Source: Tepidiforma flava (GTDB lineage: Bacteria; Chloroflexota; Dehalococcoidia; Tepidiformales; Tepidiformaceae). Taken from it: DNA of 64,000 nucleotides. The notes below the pieces were generated by a model, which had not been told where the DNA came from, ran no database searches, and saw only the letters and a list, made by a program, of their open reading frames with translations. The stretch is taken from assembly GCF_027594505.1 (NCBI RefSeq), contig NZ_CP115149.1:1884518-1948517 (forward strand). Direction: 5' to 3'. Positions 60,475-64,000 of the stretch are shown here, piece by piece (within the stretch, counting starts at the first letter, position 1; the number at the start of each line of letters is the position of its first letter). Made by a program: the position numbers and the translations under genes.

Positions 60475-60800
60475 GCGCCCTCCTCCAGAAGCACATCGCC
60501 CACGTCGCCGTCCGCTTCTACCGCTCCGGCGGCGTCGAACTCGCCCTCGTCCCGCTCCTCGCCGAGTCCGCCTCGCTCACCCGCTCCGCTGGCGACGGCT
60601 ACTTCCTCGTCGCCCTCATCGGCGAGCCCGGCACCGCCTATCCGCTCGACCTCCGTTCGCCAGCCTCGCTCGACCCCGCCTACCTCGCCGCCAAGTTCCG
60701 CCTCGACCGGCGCGGCTTCGGCTACACCCCCGAAGAGCTCGCAGCCGTCCTCGCCCTCATCGCCGAAGATCTCTCCCGGGAGGAAGCGCTCGACCAGTGA
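60471..60800 (+). CDS. Hypothetical protein, 109 aa
   Basis: Not recognised. [20 protein letters not shown], then [20 protein letters not shown] and [20 protein letters not shown]. The end has a helical segment [20 protein letters not shown]. No membrane segment or metal motif. It is translationally coupled on both sides (ATGA overlap with the HAD gene, GTGA overlap with trpG), so its expression is tied to anthranilate synthase. Confidence 0.7.
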   Translation: MSALLQKHIAHVAVRFYRSGGVELALVPLLAESASLTRSAGDGYFLVALIGEPGTAYPLDLRSPASLDPAYLAAKFRLDRRGFGYTPEELAAVLALIAEDLSREEALDQ

Positions 60801-61384
60801 CCACCCTGCTCATCGATAACTACGACTCCTTCACCTACAACCTCTACCAGTACCTCTGCGAACTCGGCGCCGACGTCCGCGTCTACCGGAACGACCAGGT
60901 CACCCTCGAGGAGTGCCTGGCGCTCCAGCCCGACCACGTCGTCATCTCCCCCGGCCCCGGCGACCCCGACGACGCCGGCATCTCCCGCGACGTCATCCGC
61001 GCCTTCGCCGGCAAGGTCCCCGTCCTCGGCGTCTGCCTCGGCCACCAGTGCATCTACGACGTCTACGGCGGCACCGTCGCGGGCGCCGGCGAAATCAAGC
61101 ACGGCAAGACCTCGCAGATCACCCACGACGGCCGCGGCGTTTTCGAAGGCATCCCATCCCCCTTCGAGGCCGTCCGCTACCACTCCCTCTGCGGCACTCC
61201 CGATACCCTGCCGCCCGAGCTCGAAGTCACCGCCCGCTCCGAATCCGGCATCATCATGGGCGTGCGCCACCGCCGCTACACGGTCGAAGGCGTCCAGTTC
61301 CACCCCGAATCCATCGCCACCGAGCACGGCAAAGAGCTCCTCGCGAACTTCCTCCGCATGGAAGGTGGCGAATGGCCCGCCTGA
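60797..61384 (+). CDS. trpG: Anthranilate/aminodeoxychorismate synthase glutamine amidotransferase
   Basis: Class I glutamine amidotransferase, 195 residues, intact. [20 protein letters not shown] and [15 protein letters not shown] begin it; [17 protein letters not shown] holds the nucleophile Cys, [14 protein letters not shown] the oxyanion strand, and [20 protein letters not shown] the His/Glu. Enzymes of this size often serve both TrpE and PabB, so a role in folate is possible as well. GTG 60797. It supplies ammonia to trpE four genes upstream. Confidence 0.96.
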   Translation: MTTLLIDNYDSFTYNLYQYLCELGADVRVYRNDQVTLEECLALQPDHVVISPGPGDPDDAGISRDVIRAFAGKVPVLGVCLGHQCIYDVYGGTVAGAGEIKHGKTSQITHDGRGVFEGIPSPFEAVRYHSLCGTPDTLPPELEVTARSESGIIMGVRHRRYTVEGVQFHPESIATEHGKELLANFLRMEGGEWPA

Positions 61385-61427
61385 TTCGCCACACTGGTTC
61401 CCACACCCCGCGCCGGAGCGCCCGCTG

Positions 61428-62447
61428 ATGGCCGTCCAGGAAGCAATCAAAACCCTCGTCGATGCCGGCGACCTCCCGCCGCCGCTCGCCGCCGCCGCCC
61501 TCGAAGAACTCATGACCGGCGCCGCGACCCCGGCCCAGGTCGGCGCCTTCCTCACCGCCTGGCGCCTCCGCGGCGAATCCCCCGCGGCCATCGCCGCCTG
61601 CCTCGAGGTCATGCTCCGCCACGCCGAGCCCGTCCGCGCCCCCGGCACCATCGACATCTGCGGCACCGGCGGCGACGGCATCGACACCATCAACGTCTCC
61701 ACCGCCGCCGGCTTCATCGTCGCCGCCTGCGGCGTCCGCGTCGCCAAGCACGGCAACCGCGCCGCCAGCTCCAAATGCGGCAGCGCCGACGTCCTCGAAG
61801 CCCTCGGCGCCCGCATCGACCTGGACGGCGCCGCCATCGCCCGCATCATCGACGCCTGCGGCTTCTGCTTCCTCTTCGCCCAGCGGATGCACCCCGCTAT
61901 GCGCCACGTCGGCGGCGCCCGCCGCGAAATCGGCATCCGCACCGCCTTCAACATCCTCGGCCCGCTCTCGAACCCCGCTCAACCCGCGCGCCAGCTCGTC
62001 GGCGTCGGCGCGCGCGCCCTCGGCCCGCTCGTCGCCGAAACCCTCGCACTCCGCGGCATCGAACGCGCTCTCGTCGTCCACTCTGAAGACGGCCTCGACG
62101 AGATCAGCCCCGCCGCGCCGACCCTCGCCTGGGTCGTCGGCGACGGCGCGGTCGCCGAGCGCGTCATCACACCGGCGGACTTCGGCGTCCTGCCCGGCAC
62201 CCTCGAGGCCGTCGCCGGCGGCGACGCGGCCGCCAACGCCGGCGACATCCTCGCCATCCTCGACGGCGCCGAAGGCCCGAAGACCGACTTCACCGTCATG
62301 AACGCCGCCGCAGCGCTCGTCGTCGCCGGCCGCGCCGCCGACTTCCGCGAAGGCGCCGCGCTCGCCCGCGACGCCATCGCCAGCGGCCGCGCCCGCGAGG
62401 TTCTCGATGCCTACGTCGCCCTCTCCCGCGAGGCCGCCGGTGGGTAG
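61428..62447 (+). CDS. trpD: Anthranilate phosphoribosyltransferase
   Basis: Adds phosphoribose from PRPP to anthranilate, 339 residues, intact. The PRPP loop is DICGTGGDGIDTINVSTAAG, KHGNRAASSKCGSADVLEAL binds anthranilate/Mg, and NILGPLSNPAQPARQLVGVG is conserved. MAVQEAIKTLVDAGDLPP from ATG 61428 is preferred, with GGAG upstream; an in-frame GTG at 61365 would add 21 residues overlapping trpG. TAG overlaps trpC. Confidence 0.96.
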   Translation: MAVQEAIKTLVDAGDLPPPLAAAALEELMTGAATPAQVGAFLTAWRLRGESPAAIAACLEVMLRHAEPVRAPGTIDICGTGGDGIDTINVSTAAGFIVAACGVRVAKHGNRAASSKCGSADVLEALGARIDLDGAAIARIIDACGFCFLFAQRMHPAMRHVGGARREIGIRTAFNILGPLSNPAQPARQLVGVGARALGPLVAETLALRGIERALVVHSEDGLDEISPAAPTLAWVVGDGAVAERVITPADFGVLPGTLEAVAGGDAAANAGDILAILDGAEGPKTDFTVMNAAAALVVAGRAADFREGAALARDAIASGRAREVLDAYVALSREAAGG

Positions 62448-63273
62448 CCCCACCATCCTCGACACCATCGTCGCCCGCCGCCGGGAGGATGTCGCCGCGG
62501 CGAAGGCGGCGGTGCCCGCCGCGGCCCTCGAAGCGCAGCTCGCCGATGCGCCGCCCGTCATCGACTTCGCCGCCCGCCTCCGCCGCGACGCCCCCCTCGC
62601 CGTCATCGCCGAGGTCAAGCGCGCCTCCCCCAGCAAAGGAGACATCGCCCCCGGCCTCGATGCAGCCGAGCAGGCCCTCCGCTACGCCCGCGGCGGCGCC
62701 AGCGCTGTCTCCATCCTCACCGAGCCGACCTGGTTCAAGGGCACCCTCGCCGACATGGCCGCCGCCCGCGCCGCCGTCGACGCCCTCGGCCCGGCCCGGC
62801 CCGCCATCCTCCGCAAAGACTTCATCATCGACGAGTACCAGCTCCTCGAAGCCCGCGTCCATGGCGCCGACGCCGTCCTCCTCATCGTCGCCGCCCTCGA
62901 CGACGCCGCGCTGCGCCGCCTCCACGACGGCGCCCGCGCCCTCGGCATGCAGGCGCTCGTCGAAGTCAACAGCGCCGACGAAATGGCCCGCGCCGCCGAG
63001 CTCGGCGCCGGTCTCGTCGGCATCAACAACCGCGACCTCCGCAGCTTCCGGGTCGACCTCGCCACCACTGACCGCCTCGCCAGCCTCGCGCCCCCCGGCG
63101 CCCTCCTCGCCGCGCTCAGCGGCATCAGCACCCGCGCCGATGTCGAGCGCTTCACCGCCGTCGGCGCCGCGGCCGTCCTCGTCGGCGAGGCCCTCATGGT
63201 CGCGCCCGACCCCGCCGCAAAAGTCCGCGAACTCCGCGGCGTTCCCGCCGCCGCCCCCGGGAGCGCCCCGTGA
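62440..63273 (+). CDS. trpC: Indole-3-glycerol phosphate synthase
   Basis: TIM-barrel enzyme closing the indole ring, 277 residues, intact. VGSPTILDTIVARRREDVAA is the N-terminal helix; LAVIAEVKRASPSKGDIAPG, the active-site Lys loop; AILRKDFIIDEYQLLEARVH, LVEVNSADEMARAAELGAGL and INNRDLRSFRVDLATTDRLA complete the catalytic set. GTG 62440 lies in the last codons of trpD. An upstream in-frame ATG (62407) is possible but less likely. Confidence 0.97.
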   Translation: MGSPTILDTIVARRREDVAAAKAAVPAAALEAQLADAPPVIDFAARLRRDAPLAVIAEVKRASPSKGDIAPGLDAAEQALRYARGGASAVSILTEPTWFKGTLADMAAARAAVDALGPARPAILRKDFIIDEYQLLEARVHGADAVLLIVAALDDAALRRLHDGARALGMQALVEVNSADEMARAAELGAGLVGINNRDLRSFRVDLATTDRLASLAPPGALLAALSGISTRADVERFTAVGAAAVLVGEALMVAPDPAAKVRELRGVPAAAPGSAP

Positions 63274-64000
63274 CCCTCGTCAAAATCTGCGGCATCCGCG
63301 ATGCCGCGACGGCCATCGCCGCCGCCGAGGCCGGCGCCGACTTCATCGGCCTCGTCTTCGCCGAATCGCGCCGCCAGGTCACCCCGCAGGCCTGCCACGA
63401 CATCGTCGAAGCCCTCGCTGAGCGCCGCCGCCTCGCGCCGCCGCCGGCCGACCTCGGCGGGCCTGCCCGCGGCGAAGTCTCCGCCCGCTCATGGTTTCCC
63501 GCCTGGGCCGACGCCATCGAACTCGCCCTCGCCCGCGCCCGGCCCCTCCTCGTCGGCGTCTTCGCCCGCATGACCCCCGCCGAAGTCAACGACATCGCCG
63601 AGGCTGCCCGCCTCGACCTCGTCCAGCTCTCCGGCGGCGAAGACGATGCCTTCGTCCGCGCGGTGCAGCGCCCCGTCCTCCGCACCATCCACGTCCGCGA
63701 CGGCGACGACGCCGCCGACATCACCGAGCGCATCATCCCCGGCCTCGCCGCCGCGACGCTTCTCGATACGGCCGTGCCCGGTGCCCTCGGCGGCACCGGC
63801 ACCGCCTTCGACTGGACCCTCGCCGAAGACGTCGCCGCCCGCTTCCCGGTCGTCCTCGCCGGCGGCCTCACGCCCGAAAACGTCGGCGAGGCCGTCCGCA
63901 CCGTCCGTCCCTGGGCCGTCGATGTCTCCTCCGGCGTCGAAACCGGCGCCGCCAAAGACCCCGAGAAAATCCGCGCGTTCATCCGCGCCGCGAAAGGTGC
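63270..64000 (+). CDS. trpF: Phosphoribosylanthranilate isomerase, runs off the window
   Basis: Isomerises phosphoribosyl-anthranilate in the third tryptophan step. VKICGIRDAATAIAAAEAGA (active-site Cys), FIGLVFAESRRQVTPQA, LLVGVFARMTPAEVNDIAEA, RLDLVQLSGGEDDAFVRAVQ, FPVVLAGGLTPENVGEAVRT and WAVDVSSGVETGAAKDPEKI are all present and in frame. A loop of about 20 residues between AERRRLAPP and WADAIEL is longer than usual. GTG 63270 overlaps the trpC stop. Only the last few codons are beyond the end. Confidence 0.96.
   Translation, partial: MTLVKICGIRDAATAIAAAEAGADFIGLVFAESRRQVTPQACHDIVEALAERRRLAPPPADLGGPARGEVSARSWFPAWADAIELALARARPLLVGVFARMTPAEVNDIAEAARLDLVQLSGGEDDAFVRAVQRPVLRTIHVRDGDDAADITERIIPGLAAATLLDTAVPGALGGTGTAFDWTLAEDVAARFPVVLAGGLTPENVGEAVRTVRPWAVDVSSGVETGAAKDPEKIRAFIRAAKG

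Noticed and set aside
1-64000. Search for tRNA, rRNA, CRISPR arrays, transposases and integrases
   Set aside because: No T-arm/anticodon-arm pattern, no regularly spaced repeats, no transposase or integrase motif or terminal inverted repeats were seen by eye; short or unusual ones could be missed.

Overview
This is a very GC-rich (by eye about 70%) bacterial chromosome segment packed with genes. It has strong C/G preference at third codon positions, frequent GTG starts and many 1-4 bp stop/start overlaps. The gene mix points to Chloroflexota, perhaps a Tepidiforma-like Dehalococcoidia, or less likely an actinobacterium: a flavin-dependent luciferase-like oxidoreductase, a TreS-maltokinase fusion, a MoxR/DUF58/transglutaminase cluster, an MMPL pump, and a tryptophan T-box in front of a trp operon that starts with a TrpB2-type gene. 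No rRNA, tRNA, CRISPR array or insertion sequence was recognised. The taxon is an inference; no marker gene settles it.

A key caveat is that almost every gene between 1 and about 56 kb is broken into two to seven reading frames by 1-2 bp indels, yet the stitched frames give full-length, conserved proteins, including housekeeping ones. From 56,046 to 64,000 no gene is broken. I annotate stitched genes as single CDS spans. The likeliest cause is poor consensus quality in the first 56 kb; the boundary coincides with an 85-bp tandem duplication at 55.84-55.99 kb.

Layout. 0-10 kb: luciferase-like oxidoreductase, GT4 glycosyltransferase, hot-dog protein, moaA, a MerR regulator with a candidate operator, a DUF4838 protein, a PilZ protein, GNAT and RibD/DHFR-like enzymes, and small unknowns. 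10-21.9 kb: zincin metallopeptidase, LCP cell-wall ligase, acyl-CoA dehydrogenase, an MMPL exporter divergent from its probable TetR regulator, then moxR-DUF58-transglutaminase-like-MGMT. 21.9-27.1 kb: peptide-type ABC binding protein plus two permeases, and an MFS transporter. 27.2-32.5 kb: glgB and treS-maltokinase (glycogen/trehalose metabolism, with glgC at 50.4 kb). 32.6-45.5 kb: glyoxalase-like protein, SDR, dienelactone hydrolase, queG, SufR-like regulator, acyl-CoA dehydrogenase, DinB-like protein, TPR protein, YkgJ, EamA, M20 hydrolase, and a tsaE-tsaB-ndk-LOG operon. 45.6-53 kb: HTH regulator, flavin reductase, citrate synthase, nadE, a zinc-ribbon protein, glgC, DUF2203 and an alpha/beta hydrolase.

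53.0-64.0 kb is the most interesting part. A promoter leads into a tryptophan-specific T-box leader (specifier UGG) with a second T-box/antiterminator module and an intrinsic terminator. It is followed by a co-directional, tightly packed operon: trpB2, a CADD-like oxygenase, a four-helix-bundle protein, trpS, trpE, a degenerate Nudix protein, a Nudix-carboxymuconolactone-decarboxylase fusion, a HAD phosphatase, an unknown protein, trpG, trpD, trpC and trpF (running off the end). Uncharged tRNA-Trp should therefore switch on Trp-tRNA synthesis, chorismate-to-tryptophan enzymes and several uncharacterised passengers together. The passengers (CADD, Nudix, HAD) resemble activities of folate/p-aminobenzoate metabolism, but that link is a hypothesis.
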